Shown in pieces: positions 62,119 to 64,000 of a DNA stretch of 64,000 bases. Made by a program: the position numbers and the translations under genes. A model generated the notes under the pieces. It had not been told where the DNA came from, did not search any database, and saw only the letters and a program-made list of their open reading frames with translations. This DNA comes from Sabellastarte sp. h YS-2021 (Eukaryota > Annelida > Polychaeta > Sabellida > Sabellidae): contig OZ024927.1 in the NCBI GenBank assembly GCA_964017235.1, forward strand, positions 25,439,160 through 25,503,159, in the 5' to 3' direction. Every line of letters begins with the position of its first letter. Position 1 is the first letter of the stretch.

Positions 62119-64000
62119 TTTTATTACGCTACAATAGCTTACCATGTGGGACTTAATGCTGTTCTCGGGTTGCCACACCCGGGGCCAACGTCTTAGAAAA
62201 AAAGAGCGTTCTTGTTATACTGGTAGTTGTCGTCACGTGATAACTTCTGACCAATCGCCCTACTTTCTCGTTGGCCACGATGGACTGGTAGCAGTTTGTA
62301 AATATACAGACATTTTAATATTTGAATATTTTATTTAAAATATATCATAGATCATTCTGTAAAATTATTATTTTCACAAGTTAAGTATATTCTTTGCTTC
62401 CGCGTGTTTTTAGTTTTCTCGGTTCAGGCAATCCCAATTGTACGTCTTTTTATTGCGTTAAAATGTCTCTCCATCAAGCAAACAAAGACAAACCGAGAGC
62501 TCAGAAATGCCGCCATTTTTGCTTCAGGTTTGATAATCATAACTACTGCCCTACCTGTAGGGAGGCTGGCAAGGGAGATGACCCCTGTGTCACCTTTGAA
62601 ACCCCCTGCCAAATTTGCACATCTCTCACTGATGAACAATTGCAAAAAATTCAAAACAGGAAGCGGTACTTAAAAAAGCAAAAAGCAGAAACTAGTTCCA
62701 AAGATGAACTAGATCTCTTGGGTGAAGGCGATGGGGACTCTTTCACTGGTTCCAATGAAGACCTAGAGAGTGCTGCTGATAACCTCTTTACCTCCACCAC
62801 CACCACCCCCACCCCACCCCCCCTACCCCCCACCCACCCCCCACCCCCGTCCTCAGCCTCTCGCCTTCAGTTCTTTATCTTTAAAGACCCCAGCCAAGGC
62901 TGTTCCTCCCACCCCAGGTACAGTTTTGCAAAATAAAATTCAAAGTAATATTGAGAAATCCCTGGGTGATTCACTAAACATTCATTTACAGCAGCAAATG
63001 GGTTCCTTCTAGGCATCCATGTTAGAAGCATTTCAATCACTCCGAGAGGAGTTGACAATTAAAAAGCCATCCGAGGTTGAACCCTTGTCTCATGCTTCAA
63101 AAGCTGGTCCATCCAGTAACATTGCTGCTCATCTGGACCTACCCCCTCCGAGATCAAGTGCTAATGCTCAGTCCGAGGCAATGGATGTGGACGTTGGTCC
63201 AGCACTCCCTCCTCGACTAGTACTTAACCAAACTACCTCGGATCAGTACGTTGCCCCTTCTGAGGCTATACCGAAGGATTACTCGTACTCTCATAAAAAA
63301 CAAAGTCACAGGCATACAGTAGCACCGAGCTCTGCCTCGGACCAATTGGATGAGGATTCCGACGAACCTTGGATCCATTCAACTAGACCTAAGAAGCAAT
63401 CTGACAAGAGCAAGCATAAATCCAGGTCCAGATATGTGTCATCTTCAGAGGAAGATCACTCCCCTGTTGCTAGACACAGGTCTTCTAAGCCCTCTAGGGC
63501 TCAGCCCTCAGGCGCAGCTTCTGATCAAGACCTCCCACAACATGATCCAGACCCCCCTTATTATAGGGAAGTAGCTCTGTCTGACATTCCCTCCCAATAC
63601 TCTGAAGAAGTAGATACCTTCAGGCGTATTCTCTCTCTCCCTGACCCCAGGGACTCTATGCCCAGGTCTTCAACTTCAGTGTTGGGTCTGGATGACGAAA
63701 AAGGCCGTCAAGAGCTCAGACCTAGAGGTCCTTCCTCTATTCTACCACTTAGCTCAGTTATCAAGGACGCCTTTGATAAATTTCAGCATGATTTTAAAGC
63801 TGCCAATTTAGCTGAGGGTAAATATGTCAAGCCTCCTCCATCCACGTCTAAGTTATATAAGGTTGGACAGCCCACTTTTCAAGACAAAATTCAGGAGTTG
63901 AATACAGACTTTGCTAAGATCTGTATTACTCCTAGACCTCCTGGGGCACCAGTAGCCAAAGTTCCTCTGCCAGTTCTTAAAGGAGCTGGAACATCAGGCT
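62119..64000 (+). mobile_element. DIRS-D: left end and Gag region, cut by window edge
   Basis: A left-end-like sequence, TTTTATTACGCTACAATAGC TTACCATG (62119), fits the other DIRS left ends (TTTTAT[A/T]GCG ... TTACC or CTATCC). The Gag-like frame starts 344 bp later, comparable to 277 bp in DIRS-A. The exact left boundary is uncertain (see findings). Confidence 0.65.
62463..63998 (+). pseudogene. DIRS-D Gag-like ORF, frameshifted, partial
   Basis: Starts MSLHQANKDKPRAQKC. Cys/His cluster: CRHFCFRFDNHNYCPTCREA, GDDPC, CQIC, matching DIRS-A Gag. After a Ser/Glu-rich linker the frame slips within a C-rich tract (62806-62850). The downstream frame holds 'NIEKSLGDSLNIHLQQQMGS', one TAG at 63010-63012, and is then open from 63013 to the window end ('DAFDKFQHDFKAANLAEGKY', 'FQDKIQELNTDFAKI'). 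One slip and one nonsense codon separate it from an intact frame; the C-tract slip could also be an assembly error. Confidence 0.8.

Overview
The window is an animal nuclear genome segment that is AT-rich, intron-bearing and dominated by repeats. The best guess is a mollusc, probably a bivalve. This rests on Helitron-like cassettes built around 130-170 bp tandem repeats (the architecture of bivalve 'pearl'/HINE elements), tRNA-type SINEs ending GACGTWAAACCCC, and several DIRS, CR1-like and L1/Tx1-like retroelements. No bacterial-type gene, CRISPR array or rRNA was found.

The only host gene recognised is a bestrophin (calcium-gated anion channel) on the + strand. Its exons lie at 19868-20003, 24361-24515, 30518-30595 or 33255-33332, 40551-40688, 41850-41930 and 42271-42422. 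Splice sites and phases join consistently. The first coding exons lie left of the window, and the C-terminal exons are to the right or unrecognised. One 78-nt exon is present twice (30518 and 33255), both intact, which is the signature of mutually exclusive splicing. Decayed partial copies of three other exons lie beside their parents.

Layout: 1-4981 holds satellite-like arrays and Helitron-like remnants. A minus-strand L1/Tx1-like LINE (4982-14185, 16-bp target duplication) is split by a 4.6-kb Helentron-like cassette (X1, 8985-13550). A sister cassette (X2, 14392-19038) sits inside a small polyadenylated retroinsertion. Another cassette (Y, 21096-24136) and the Z/W/X3 arrays (25040-29901) fill bestrophin introns. 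An intact CR1/L2-group LINE with a 2A-like peptide (33786-37434) and a 75-bp minisatellite (37510-38793) follow, then the remaining bestrophin exons.

The right third is a DIRS (tyrosine-recombinase retrotransposon) cluster. DIRS-B (43577-48678) is decayed. DIRS-A (49828-55643) is structurally complete, with inverted terminal repeats, an internal complementary region, Gag, RT/RNase H/methyltransferase-like and recombinase frames. DIRS-C (56571 to about 62118) is decayed and carries a SINE. The start of DIRS-D (about 62119-64000) is cut by the window end.

All calls come from reading the sequence and remembered family knowledge. No database search was run.
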